This document shows positions 9,330 to 20,330 of a DNA stretch of 64,000 nucleotides, one piece after another. Position 1 is the first letter of the stretch. Every line of letters starts with the position of its first letter. The translations under genes and the position numbers were made by a program. Under the pieces are notes generated by a model. That model ran no database searches and had not been told where the DNA came from. It worked only from the letters and a program-made list of their open reading frames with translations. This DNA comes from Candidula unifasciata (lineage: Eukaryota; Mollusca; Gastropoda; Stylommatophora; Geomitridae): the NCBI GenBank assembly GCA_905116865.2, contig CAJHNH020006013.1, positions 62,001 to 126,000 of the forward strand. Direction: 5' to 3'.

Positions 9330-10160
9330 CTGATTTGCACTTTTCCGTCTTTCCAGACGATAGTGTAATATTGCGCTACGAGGAGGCATGGGACTCACAG
9401 CCCATGGCCATGGCGAGTGTGACTAGCAAGACCCACCCGTTTTAAGAAAAGTCTTCACAACTATAGCATGGGATTTCAGGACCATTGTTGTAAAACATTT
9501 GTGTTTAGTCTGTTTCTTCTCAGACGCTCAGCTCTCATCCTCTCTGTAACGATTTCTTCCTTCATTCTCATTCCTTTTCTGATGTGCCCCCCTCCACATA
9601 ACACGGTCCATGGCAGCATTTTGTTTCAACGAGTCCACATAAATACCTGTATAATTTATACCCCGCTTCCACACATCTTTACATTGTGGTAGAGGTTGGC
9701 CTCGAAATCTTCTACCCGTCTTTAGTTCACCATAGAAAGTGTCCTTAGGGACTTTGATATCCTTCATTCTCCAGGTGTGTCCCAGCCACCTGAGCCTTCG
9801 TAGACTGAGCATTGAGAAGACTGTTGTCGTACCTTCTCTTTCCCATACCTCAATGTTTGTGACCTTGTCCTGCAATTTAATGCAAAGTATTCTTTTTAGG
9901 CATCGCACATGAAAGCTATTTAGCTGTCTCTCCTGGTGCAAATAAGTTGACCATGTTTCACTGCCATAATGCAGAGTGCTGAGAACACATGCCTGATAGA
10001 CAAGAGTTTTTGTTTTTGTTTGCCAAGCAATCTTCCTGTTCAGATCTTTCAGGGTGTTAGTATTTCTTTTCTTCTTCGTAAATGGTATTCTGAGAATTCT
10101 TCTGTAGCATTCCAGCTCAAAAGCCCTAACATCTTCCTTAAAGACTGCAGGACAGTCCAC
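9330..10160 (-). mobile_element. LINE family B, C-terminal coding part and 3' UTR
   Basis: An open minus-strand frame of about 210 codons reads ACVLSTLHYGSETWSTY, RRLRWLGHTWRMKD and KTGRRFRGQP. This is the C-terminal region of a non-LTR reverse transcriptase protein (CFDP2/Craft-like or RTE-like). The 3' UTR runs to about 9,335 and contains a CGTCT-GGAA-AGACG hairpin. A second copy is at 63.2-63.6 kb. The catalytic reverse transcriptase core is absent, so this is a 5'-truncated insertion. Confidence 0.8.
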
Positions 10161-10639
10161 AGCTCATATCCATATTTGTGCTATAGGGAAGATGCATATC
10201 TCAAAATTGTGACTTTGATTTCCTTGCTGATGCTTAACCATAGACTTTTAATGCTGTTTAGAAGGTTGCAGATGTGAATGAATTATAAAAAATATGACAT
10301 GTACTCAGGAAACAGCAGTGAAAAATTTGAGGAAAGGGGAACAGGTGTCAAAGGATCAATACGGAAAGTGCTAAATAATCAAAGTGGAGGTTAAAAAGTT
10401 ATGAGCTGGATTATCTTCACAGCGCTCCGGACACGTTCACAGGTGTTCAAATTCCCTATTCAGCATATTCATCAGTGTTGCCTGATTAATAGTGCCAGTC
10501 CTATGCTGGTTGACAAGACTTTTTTTTTTCATCCAGTGTGCCTCTCATCCTTGGCTGCGCCGACCTTGACTCCCAGTTCTCGTAGTCTTAGCAGTGATGT
10601 GGACTCCCTGCTTCCAAAATCCTTGGAAAGCCCTATCTC

Positions 10640-10960
10640 TCCAAGGGCACTGACGTCTGCGTGATCCATTGCCATGATGTTAAACTGTCCAGCATCTTCT
10701 CTCTTAGTCTTCCTCTGCCTCTTTTCCCCTCCAACTTTTCCACCGTCATGGTGTATTCCAGTTTTCTCCTTCTCATGATATGAACAAAGAATGTAGATTG
10801 TCTCCTTCTGATCTGGGCAATCAGTTCTCTTTGTAAGCCAGTTTCTTTCAAAACATCTTCATTACTCTTTTTATCTGTCCAGGGTATTCCCATCTTCATC
10901 TATAAAACCACATCTCTGCTACTTTCAAATAATTCTGCATTCCAATATCTGTAAATCAGG
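10640..10960 (-). mobile_element. LINE relic (family D)
   Basis: The minus strand reads WTDKKSNEDVLKETG, RRRQSTFFVHIMRRRKLEY and KRGRGRLREKMLDSL, typical of the C-terminal tail of a non-LTR element. It is truncated and lacks catalytic domains. Confidence 0.7.
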
Positions 10961-11029
10961 ATAGGATTATCTAAAACTGTCACTACATTCTGTATGTTCT
11001 GCTTTTTAGGGTGGTGTAGACAGGGGTCA

Positions 11030-11200
11030 TGAGCCTGAGTATTTAGGGCCACACAGCTAGTGCTGTCGCCATGGACTGTACAGGTTAGGATGTATAATTC
11101 TGTCCCATGAAAAAAAAAAACAGCAATCTTTTCTTGGCTCGAACCCAGGTCTCCCGCAAGAGAGCCCGACGTAGAATTTATTTAGTGTCGAGACATTTTC
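11030..11200 (-). mobile_element. tRNA-derived SINE (family S2)
   Basis: On the minus strand the head reads GGGCTCTCTTGCGGGAGACC then GGGTTCGAGCC, a good pol III B box. The body shares CTGTACAGTCC and GCGACAGCACTAGC with the copy at 19.55-19.72 kb. Confidence 0.7.
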
Positions 11201-11464
11201 TTTCTCATCTCAACTAATGAAGACAGACTGCACTGAATATTCTTTGTTCTATCAAGAATCCTAGATGACTTACTAGTTAAGATATTATTTAAATCTCAAG
11301 CTCAGTGTGTAGGAGAGACAGCATGAACACAAATAATTTCCGACCAGCCGATTCCCTACAAGTACACACAGATTGCTTCATCCTAGTGGTATGTTTCATG
11401 CTCCCTGTCAATAATTATTATTAAAAATACTAGATAAAATAAACAGCAAAAGCAAACAGCAAAC

Positions 11465-11705
11465 CTTCAAACGGCTGGTCCAGATTCACAAAGTCTTTGT
11501 AAATAAAATTCACATAATCTTTGCCAATCCACAATTTGGTTGATCCTAATAATCCTCTCTCCAGAATATTTTCCTCGCTTTCTGTATGGTACATGCCAGA
11601 TGGCACCGACAATATGTTTTTGCCCATCTTGAGGTCAAACTCCATGCTATCTCTTCGAGATCCATGTCTGGACAGCTTGTCCACCCCTTCTCTAAAAGTC
11701 TTCAT
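11465..11705 (-). CDS. PLD1: PLD exon 13 (end of loop and GKDYVNF motif)
   Basis: Its 80 codons run from MKTFREGVDKLSRHG to LWIGKDYVNFIYKDFVNLDQPFE, matching the conserved [20 protein letters not shown] block after the variable loop. The acceptor is CCTCAG|ATG and the donor GAAG|GTTTGC. Phase is 0 in and 1 out, matching exon 14. The donor is non-consensus at positions +4 and +5. Confidence 0.95.
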
Positions 11706-11929
11706 CTGAGGATGGATGATAAAATAATCAGTATGTATTTGTTTACACAGCTAATCTCATATAATGGTAAAGACTTTCTAACATAGATAGCTTCTTCTAC
11801 CCTTTTCTGGTTATGACTGGAATATAAAGTTTTCTTTGTGTGTGCATGTCTTTTCAGAATACTGGATTTTTTTAATTTTTTTAATACTTCTGGCTATTAA
11901 CTATTGCATATATTAGCAGGTGTGGAAGA

Positions 11930-12110
11930 GGGAACTTCAGTAACATAGTCGTTAGATGCTTGCTTGCAGGACCAAAGGTCTTGAGGCAAATTTTTCTCAA
12001 AGCTGATCTTGGCTTCTAGCTCAACCCAGCCTAAAATGAGTATCAGGTGATGTCCTGGGAAGTAAAGGTTGCCAAAATGGTGCTGGCCAAATTACTCACC
12101 AAGTGTAAAA
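11930..12110 (+). mobile_element. tRNA-derived SINE (family S1), decayed
   Basis: It shows a head with AACATAGTCGTTAGATGCTT and a body with the diagnostic AGGTGATGTCCTGGGAAGTA block shared with S1 copies at 19.3, 48.1, 49.5 and 59.3 kb. The B box is degraded. Confidence 0.6.
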
Positions 12111-12179
12111 TTTCGTAGAATACCACGAACCAAGAAGAAGAAAAACAACAACACTCTACATATCTGAGATAAAGGAGAA

Positions 12180-12300
12180 TTGGCTTATAGACAGCATCCT
12201 GTTCCAAAAGCTGAAGTATTCTGGTCATATTAAAACATCATGGTGGCCTGGAGAAACTGGCACAGTCGCAAAGGTCAATAAAGGACACTGAAGATGTATT
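12180..12300 (+). mobile_element. Short LINE relic
   Basis: The stretch CAGCATCCTGTTCCAAAAGC followed by GTATTCTGGTCATAT parallels the relic at 24.0 kb and the KLKYFGHI motif of non-LTR C-termini. Confidence 0.4.
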
Positions 12301-12449
12301 GGCTATGAAAGCACACAAGGCAGTAGAATAGGCTAAAGACAGAGACTTTTAGGCATGCATGAGAGCCACATACTGTCCAGGACCTGCCGACTGATGTGCT
12401 GTCTCTTACACTGCAATATAGTGTATTACTTTCACAAATTAAGATCAGA

Positions 12450-12530
12450 TGATTCCTTAGTGTGGTGGTTATGATATCTGCCAAAAACCCAAAAGGTCAT
12501 GGGTTCAATCCTGTGCTGACACATTAAAAA
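12450..12530 (+). mobile_element. tRNA-like SINE head
   Basis: TTAGTGTGGTGGTTATGATA resembles an A box, followed by GGGTTCAATCC as a B box and then an A-rich tract. Confidence 0.55.
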
Positions 12531-12629
12531 AAATATATTTGTTACTGTATATTTTCAGTTTCACTGTCTCGTGGCACTTTCAGCAATGGATGGTCCAAGT
12601 TCTGAAATTAATCAGAAATATCAGTGACA

Positions 12630-13260
12630 TTAATTAATTCTTTTTCTTCTTCTCTTCCACCTTTGACCTCATCAAAGTGTCAGGTAGGGGGGGGGGGGGG
12701 GGGGGGGGGGTAATGTTCGTTGATGAGCTCAGTCAAGAGCTCTATTAAGACTGATGTTCATTTCTGTAAGGCTGTTCTCAATGCCATCACTCCATATTTT
12801 CCGAGGTCTTCCACTCGCTCTATTCCCGTTGTAACGTTTTAGTGTGGCTCGCTGTGGTGGATAGTACCAGGGCATTCTTGTTAGGTGTCCAAACCACTTC
12901 ATTTGTTGTTCTTTGATGACCTGTAAGACTGGCTTTATTCCTAGCATTCATCTGATTTCCTGATTTCGTATTCTGTCTTTCCTTGAAACTCCTGCAGCTC
13001 TTCTAAGGCATTTCATCTCTGTTGTCACAATTTTACATTCATTGGAGAATGTAAGTGTCCACGTTTTGCATTGATAGCATCGTGTTGGCCAAAAAATAGT
13101 TCTGATAAGATTCACTTTTGTACTCCAAGGTATCTGCTTGTGTCTCAACAGGGGAGATAGTTGACCCATTACTTGATTAGCTTTGGCACATTTGGAGCTA
13201 ATTTCTCTAGCCAAGTTTTCCGTCGGATGTAAAAATTGCTTCCAAATACTTAAATTCCTC
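12630..13260 (-). mobile_element. LINE family C 3' part, with internal poly-C and GAA tail
   Basis: Two minus-strand pieces, AREISSKCAKANQVMGQLSP...RKDRIRNQEIR and KPVLQVIKEQQMKWFGHLTRMP...GRPRKIW, adjoin with a frame change and match a non-LTR C-terminal region. The 3' end passes through a long poly-C (poly-G on +, about 12,688-12,710) and ends GAGGT..AAGGTGGAAGAG followed by GAA triplets. The copy at 43.88-44.29 kb has the same end with a longer GAA tract. Confidence 0.8.
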
Positions 13261-13533
13261 TGTTTGTCTCAGGGTGTTGTTTTTTAATTTAATTTCTAAA
13301 TTGTCTTTATGTCTTCCTATCATCATTGTCTTTATCTTCGTAGTGTTTATTTTCATATTATATTCCTCTCCTTTGTAACAAATTTGATTCAGGTGGCATT
13401 AGTGTAGTTCTGGCTACACCAATGTTTCTCACTTGTGTTGTTCTACCAAGCCGGGACAATGATTCCTAAGTCAAAGGACTGGGCCTGAATAATGCACATG
13501 TCATTCTGTGCTATTTTCACGTTTCAATGGGTG

Positions 13534-13752
13534 TTACATGCTTCAGGTGTTACATGCTTCAGGTGTTACATGCTTCAGGTGTTACATGCTTCAGGTGTTA
13601 CATGCTTTAGGAGTTACATGCTTCAGGTGTTACATGCTTCAGGTGTTACATGCTTCAGGTGTTACATGCTTCAGGAGTTACATGCTTCAGGTGTTACATG
13701 CTTCAGGTGTTACATGCTTCAGGAGTTACATGCTTCAGGAGTTACATGCTTC
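13534..13752. repeat. 16-bp minisatellite
   Basis: About 13 copies of GTGTTACATGCTTCAG occur with occasional A for T at one site (GAGTTACATG). The 16-bp period cycles through all three frames, so all are open without being genes. Confidence 0.95.
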
Positions 13753-14377
13753 CAACTTTTGACATCAGCTTCAAAAATAGTTATGACATCTAAAATGTCA
13801 GAAAGTATGGGTATAAATACATGAGTCATATAATTTAAAACTGACAATTCAAGTGTCTGTCTGTTCATTTGTTTGTCTATCCCAAGACCTCCTTCCAAAA
13901 CAAATTGTAAAACTGTGGGCTGATGGAAAGGTGCTAAGAGCCTCAGGTGCACTAAAGTGGCAGCAAGGACAGCTTATTGTTAGACAAGTTTTTCCAACTG
14001 TGGGAACACTAGGGTGGTAGCTTTGTCAGTCAAAAAAAATTTGTGGGCTGGGGGCAACGGTCTGGTGGGGAAGGGTAGGGGGAGGGTGGGGGTGGATCTC
14101 GTCAGGTGCAGTAAGGGACAATGCCTAAGCATGCAAAGATGAAGATAAAAATAAAGCAGAGGATGGAAAAATACAATTTTCTTTGACTCTCCAGGATGAA
14201 GACTTGCAATTAAATCTAGTATGTCATAAAACGTATCAGTTTATGTCCTTTGTATGAATGTTTTTGTTATAATAGATAAATGAAAGAGAACTTGAAAAAA
14301 AAAAAAAAGAATTTATTTTTAAAAAAAGTTGTGTAATATTAAATACCATATTTTATAGAAAACATGCCAGAACTCAC
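13753..14377. other. PLD intron, no recognised element
   Basis: It includes a G-rich stretch near 14,040-14,100 and A-rich runs near 14,295. No conserved coding or family repeat was seen. Confidence 0.5.
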
Positions 14378-15937
14378 CAGCCGATGCCTTGTCTTTGGAT
14401 GTTTGATGTTCTGGTTATAAAACAAACTCTCATCCATTACTTCAGGCGCTTGTGGTGTCCGCACTATAGTTTCAAACTTTGATACATTAAAGATCATTTT
14501 CCAGCGACGTCGTGCAGCACTGGCTGACTCTCCATCTTTAGATGTTGGAGATGCATCATGTTCCTCCTCCACAGTGTCAGTTGGCTCCTTTCGATGCATC
14601 ATTTTTCTGAAAGCATTCATGGCACTGGCAGCACCAGAAAAACTAAACTGATGATGTGATCCTCCTGCTTCTGAAGAATTGGAGTCTTTGCTATCAACTA
14701 TTTCACTCTGCAGATCTGGGTCTGGTGAAGCTGTCTCGGTGAATTTGACATCCACATCAGAAGCTTCTGAAGCTGCTGAAGAATCACTGTTTCTCTGATG
14801 ATTACTGCCATTATCTGTTGTATCTAGTTTATCTTTGGTTCTTTTCCTAGAGGCCGAAGATGACCTGCGATTCTTCTTTAACTTCTTGGATGGCTTCTTA
14901 TCAATGGCCAGATGAGATACAGTTTCTCCTGTGATTTCATCTGTCTGATGGATGCCATTTTTATTTGGTATAATAAGCTCCAAGGTTTTTTTCTTCGAAC
15001 GTCGATTCCAGAGATGGGAGGCTCTGATTTTATCCACAGCACTTCTCGTTCTGCTAACCTCAGATTCTTTTCTCTTAGAAGAAGGAGAGTGTGAAGGACT
15101 GCTTCCCTTTGAACCTCTTGGAGCACTATCGGCATATATCGAAGTCACAATTTCAGTGTCCAGTGTATCCGTGAAGCCATGGTTCAGATGATTAAATGAG
15201 ACATCGTCTAAATGAACTGTTTCACGTGGAGCTGTGAAATAATTGTCACTGTGGATCTCTTTAAATGGTGTCATAGACTGACTGATCTCACCGAGGACCT
15301 TATCACTAAATCCCTCAGTATCCACAATATGAGATGGCTGCCTCACTAGATATTTTCTGCCTAATGGAGTTGATTCTGAAGAAGCACCAGAACTGTTACT
15401 GGACTTTACATTAGCAGACATAGAATGTCTTTTAGCTTTAATACTGCCTTTACTTGCTGCATAGTCAACAGAATCTTCAGCAATGTTAGCCTCATCATCG
15501 TTGTCCTCAACATCAACACTGGGACTAGTGACAGTAACTACAACATTGGCATCAATGGGATGGCTAGAGCTGGAATGTTCTGAATCTTGCTGCCTCTGCT
15601 GTTTCTCCTGCGCATTATCCTGTGTTACCAAAAGATGTGATGTGGAGCTGGTGGAGCCTCTACTGGAGGTGGACTTGTTTGAACCAAACTGACTTCGTAC
15701 AAAGGGAGCACTTTCAGCAGTAATGCCTACATCAGATTTAGGAGCTTTTACAGTGACATGCTCGTTGTCATCACTATCATCTGCAGACTGTTGTATGTCA
15801 CTGGAAGTAGCTTCCTGTGTTATATTAAAACCTTGCCGCGCTGTACTTTCCTTTGCAGAGCTTTCAGAATATGGACTGGCTGGGGTAGCAGCCACCCCAG
15901 GACCTGTTTCAGCCTCACTCAGGTTTTCTTCCGTCAC
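14378..15937 (-). CDS. PLD1: PLD exon 12: 520-codon Ser/Asp-rich loop
   Basis: A 1,560-bp exon, phase 0 at both ends (CCAAG|GTG in, CGGCTG|GTGAGT out), encodes VTEENLSEAETGPG through KHPKTRHRL. It is rich in Ser, Thr, Asp and Glu with basic clusters (KKPSKKLKKNRRSSSASRKR) and no predicted fold. It ends with a more conserved-looking RRRWKMIFNVSKFETIVRTP. It falls between HKD1 and the GKDY block, where PLD1 proteins carry a variable loop of only about 100-140 residues. The absence of stops over 520 codons between two good splice sites supports it as real coding sequence. Confidence 0.9.
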
Positions 15938-16059
15938 CTTGGAAATAAATGTAAAAATAAAGAGCATTACAGACCAGGTGCTGACATGAAGAAACTTAAA
16001 GTTAGCTGTGTATCCTTTACAGGAACACACAAACCAACCCCTACACATGTTGGCTGTTT

Positions 16060-16570
16060 ATGGTTTTACTAAGCTTAGAAGTTTGCCAGTGCTTTATGTG
16101 CAGTCGACTCTCCATACCACTGTCGAAATCAATGCAAACTGGTCTGCTGCCAAATTTCTTGCCCCAAATCAAACTGGGTATTTTGGAGGTACAAACCATG
16201 TTCTCAACCCCTAAGCCACAGATACCAAAAAAAATTTGCAACTACGCAAATAATGACCACAAAAATCAATGAAAAAAAAGACATAACATGTACAAAGTAT
16301 TTCTGTTGAAAAGTTCAATTACATTTGTGTGCAACTTTTCCTTTCTCTCCACTGAGCTTTCTATTTTGAAGTTACAAATCATGTTCAGAACCCCTACTCC
16401 AAAGATGCTAGTAAACTTAAAACACTGCAAACTGTAACTAAAAACATTAATGAAGGACACAGATATAACATGCACAAAGCACGTCCGTTAAAATGTTCAA
16501 TTATATTTGTGTGCATCTTTTTTCTTCCTATGCACTAAGCTTACTATTCATAGTCTGTGTTTTAAGTTAC
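16060..16570. repeat. Tandem repeat of about 175 bp, roughly 2.5 copies
   Basis: The phrases ACAAA(C/T)CATGTTC, AACCCCTA and CACAAAG...GTTCAATTA recur about every 175-180 bp with moderate divergence. It looks like a short satellite-like array in the intron upstream of exon 12. Confidence 0.7.
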
Positions 16571-16769
16571 TTCAAGACATTAATCCGACAGCAATCACCC
16601 CTATTTTTGATATCAGGAATGATTCTGGTTATGTCCAATGCTAGATATGCCTCCCTGCAGGATGGAGACTTGGCTGGGAGCTTATGTGTGTTCATTTCAG
16701 GCTCAAAAGTTAAACAAGAGGCCACTATAAACCAGTAATGAATGTGGAAGTAATAAAAAAACGTGTTTT

Positions 16770-16950
16770 TTTTTTTTTTTTTAAATAGGAAGCCACAGCT
16801 GTAAACCACAATAAAACATTCCAACCACTCTTCAAGGGCGAAGGCAGAGGGAGATGGCAAAAGCACAAGAGGTAGATAAAGCGATAAATACCCATATGGC
16901 TTGTCTGCATGGCCTGGGTGGGATAGGAACAGAGATCTGACATGAGATTC
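16770..16950 (-). mobile_element. Possible SINE S8 tail fragment beside a poly-T run
   Basis: A T run (16,767-16,782) is followed by CACAGCTGTAAACCACAATA, resembling the tail shared by S8 copies at 60.5 and 46.9 kb. Confidence 0.4.
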
Positions 16951-16989
16951 TAGTGACTGAGTAATATAATGATCTATGACTGCTTATTC

Positions 16990-18695
16990 ATATAAGGGGG
17001 GGGGGAGTGTGTCTATTAGAGGCAGTGTGTCTATAAGGGGCAGTGTGTCTATAAGGGGCAGTGTGTCTATTAGAGGCAGTGTGTATGAGGGGCAGTGTGT
17101 CTATAAGGGGCAGTGTGTCTATAAGGGGCAGGGTGTCTATAAGGGGCAGTGTGTCTATTAGAGGCAGTGTCTATGAGGGGCAGTGTGTCTATAAGGGGCA
17201 GTGTGTCTATAAGGGACAGGGTGTCTATAAGGGGCAGTGTGTCTATTAGAGGCAGTGTCTATGAGGGGCAGTGTGTCTATAAGGGGCAGTGTGTCTATAA
17301 ATGGCAGTGTGTCTATTAGAGGCAGTGTGTCTCTAGGGGGCAGTGTGTCTCTAGGGGCAGTGTGTCTATAAGGAGCAGTGTGTCTATAAGGGGCAGTGTC
17401 TATTAGAGGCAGTGTGTCTCTAGGGGGCAGTGTGTCTCTAGGGGGCAGAGTGTCTATAAGGGGCAGTGTGTCTATTAGAGGCAGTGTGTCTATTAGAGGC
17501 AGTGTGTCTATAGGTGCAGTGTGTCTATTAGAGGCAGTGTGTCTATAAGGGGCAGTGTCTCTCTAGGGGGCAATGTGTCTCTAGGGGGCAGATTGTCTTT
17601 AGGGGGCAGATTGTCTTTAGGGGGCAGTGTGTCTCTAGGGGGCAGTGTGTCTATAAAAGGCAGTGTGTCTATAAGGGGCAGTGTGTCTATAAGGGGCAGT
17701 GTGTCTATAAGGGGCAGTGTGTCTATAAGGGGCAATGTGTCTATTAGAGGCAGTGTGTCTATAAGAGGCAGTGTATCTATATGAGGCAGTGTGTCTATAA
17801 GGGGCAGTGTGTCTATAAGGGGCAGTGTCTATTAGAGGCAGAGTGTCTATAAGGGGCAGTGTGTCTATTAGAGGCAGTGTGTCTCTAGGGGGCAGTGTGT
17901 CTATAAGGGGCAGTGTGTCTATAAGGGGCAGTGTGTCTATAAGAGGCAGTGTGTCTATTAGAGGCAGTGTGTCTCTAGGGGGTAGTGTGTCTATAAGGGG
18001 CATTGTGTCTATAAGGGGCAGTGTTTCTAAAAGGGGCAGTGTGTCTATAAGGGGCAGTGTGTCTATAAGAGGCAGTGTGTCTATAAGGGGTAGTGTGTCT
18101 ATAAGGGGCAGTGTGTCTATAAGGGGCAGTGTGTCTATAAGGGGCAGTGTGTCTATAAGGGGCAGTGTGTCTATAAGGGGCAGTGTGTCTATAAGGGGCA
18201 GTGTGTCTATAAGGGGCAGTGTGTCTATAAGGGGCAGTGTGTCTATAAGGGGCAGTGTGTCTATAAGGGGCAGTGTGTCTATAAGGGGCAGTGTGTCTAT
18301 AAGGGGCAGTGTGTCTATAAGGGGCAGTGTGTCTATAAGGGGCAGTGTGTCTATAAGGGGCAGTGTGTCTATAAGGGGCAGTGTGTCTATAAGGAGCAGT
18401 GTGTCTATAAGGAGCAGTGTGTCTATAAGGGGCAGTGTGTCTATAAGGGGCAGTGTGTCTATAAGGGGCAGTGTGTCTATAAGGGGCAGTGTGTCTATAA
18501 GGGGCAGTGTGTCTATAAGGGGCAGTGTGTCTATAAGGGGCAGTGTGTCTATAAGGGGCAGTGTGTCTATAAGGGGCAGTGTGTCTATAAGAGGCAGTGT
18601 CTATGAGGGGCAGTGTGTCTATCAGGGGCAGTGTGTCTATAAGAGGCAGTGTGTCTATAAGGGGCAGTGTGTCTATAAGGGGTAGTGTGTCTATT
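16990..18695. repeat. 18-bp minisatellite, about 1.7 kb
   Basis: About 90 units of GTGTGTCTATAAGGGGCA are present. Variants (TATTAGAGG, CTCTAGGGG, 15-bp units) concentrate in the first 1.1 kb and near-identical units in 18,070-18,590. The period divides by three, so long open frames arise on both strands (SIRGSV and APYRHT repeats). I do not call these genes. Confidence 0.98.
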
Positions 18696-18704
18696 CTTTT
18701 CTGC

Positions 18705-19290
18705 CCCCAAAATGAGGTCATGGAACACTTACAGGCACTTTTGCCATCAAACTTGCCAGCTGTCACAAACCTTTCAAGTTTATTTCTTGTCATAATATGT
18801 CGGCACAGAACCAATTATAAATTAAATACAAAGACAGCAAATCAAATGGTCTGCCCACCTAGAGAGAAAATCTTGTGATGCTATACCATACAATCGTCAT
18901 CATCATCAAGTGCTTTGCCGACTGGCATGGGCGATCACGCCTCTCCACAATCTGCGATCTGCAATTGCGTGTATCAGTTTGTGTGTTCACACACCTCCAT
19001 GCCATGACAAAAGACTATCAAGAATCTTCTCACGCTGTCTTCCTCTGTCTCTCTTTCCACAGATTTATTCAGTGATCACAAAATGTTCCATTTTCCCCTC
19101 TTCTCATAACATGACCAAAAAATTATGACTGTCGCTTTCTGATGTTTGTGATAAGTTGTCTTTGAGCATTTGCCTCTTTCAGAACATCTGGGTTGCTCAT
19201 CTTAGCATCTAAGGAATTAGAAGGATCCTTCTGTAAAACCACATCCCCGCGGCCTCAAGATATTGTTCAGCTTGTCTATTAACAGCTGCA
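18705..19290 (-). mobile_element. LINE relic (family D), two blocks next to the minisatellite
   Basis: The minus strand at 18,810-18,714 gives HIMTRNKLERFVTAGKFDGK. The block at 18,895-19,290 repeats the family D 3' region seen at 8.5-8.9 kb (TTGTGATAA, CAGAACATCTGGGTTGCTC). Frames are broken. Confidence 0.6.
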
Positions 19291-19309
19291 GCGGTAACAG
19301 AGGAAATGA

Positions 19310-19555
19310 AGAATTAGAAGAAAAAGTGGCCAGATGCTCACCTGCAGGCCTGGAAGTGTAGGGTTTAAATCTCCACTGACTTTTAAACTGACCTTGGCTT
19401 TAAGGCTGACCAAGTCCAAACTACCTAATACTACTAGGGTACCAGGTAATGTCCTGAGACGCAGAGTCAGCCAGTGTGATGTTGACCGACTCACAGACTG
19501 AGTGCTGATTGGTCTATGAAAATTTAGATTTAGCACTATATGTCCGAAAAGCAAT
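19310..19555 (+). mobile_element. tRNA-derived SINE (family S1)
   Basis: The head has GCCAGATGCTCACCTGCAGG and a degraded B box (GGGTTTAAATC). The body carries GGTACCAGGTAATGTCCTGA and GAGTGCTGATTGGTCTATGA, both diagnostic of S1. Confidence 0.75.
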
Positions 19556-19725
19556 GGCTGGTCGAATGGTTAGGAACACTGGGCTCTCATACAGGAGATC
19601 CAGGTTCGAATCCTCAGCTGTGGATTTTTTCTGTCAGGCAAAAATAAAATCTCAACCTGCACAGTCTGTAGCGACAGCACTAGCCTGTTCATGGAGTCAG
19701 CCACCTTCATCTTCATCCCAGGATA
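19555..19725 (+). mobile_element. tRNA-derived SINE (family S2)
   Basis: A-box-like TGGTCGAATGGTTAGGA and a perfect B box GGTTCGAATCC are spaced as in a tRNA. The body includes CTGCACAGTCTGTAGCGACA as in the 11.0-kb copy. It follows S1 directly. Confidence 0.75.
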
Positions 19726-20119
19726 TGTAGGTATTTTTGGCAATGAGACTGGCTGCTTCTGCCTTAGTTGCAGAGGACGGCCTAAGGATCACGCTGACAC
19801 TGTTAATGCCCTTAGAGAGATAAGACGATCAGGGGATTTTGGGAGCAGCGTGTCCACATCAATGCTAAGAATGTGAGAATTAGGAATAAAGATCAGCACA
19901 GCCAGATATGAGGGGCATGCCAGACCTAGAAGGAGGCTATTTAACTAGCATAGGACTGGCATTATCAACTGCGGGACATTGAAGTTTATGTTGAAAGTGG
20001 AATCTGAGCACATATGGACATGTCCACAGTGCCATAAAGATAACCCAAGTCATAACTAGTCATTCATATTATACAGGTCAACAACAACACTTAATTCTGG
20101 ATGTTTACATATGGTAGTC

Positions 20120-20330
20120 TCTCATCTCCTACCGTGGAAATTTCAGTATGGCTGGCCTGCAGGAATTCTTTTTGTAACCTCCAAAGACAAGGATTGTTGA
20201 ATAAGATGTTTTTCAGTTGATAAATTGCAAGTTTTGCTCGTTGAGACATCAGGACTGGCTCTATTCACCTCTTAATAACTTTTGTTCTCACCTCATTACA
20301 CAGAATATTCTTATTCTTATTAAGATATTC
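20120..20330 (-). mobile_element. LINE relic (family D), weak
   Basis: Phrases such as GAATTCTTTTTGTAACCTCC and ACTGGCTCTATTCACCTCTT parallel the 8.8-8.96 kb family D block. Confidence 0.45.

Noticed and set aside
13534..13752. Open frames over the 16-bp repeat (YMLQVLHASG)
   Set aside because: All three frames are open because the 16-bp period cycles through them; no splice or start context.
16990..18700. Regular 18-bp repeats as a CRISPR array or a repeat protein gene
   Set aside because: Units are contiguous with no unique spacers, the DNA is eukaryotic, and the open frames on both strands follow from an 18-bp period without stops.
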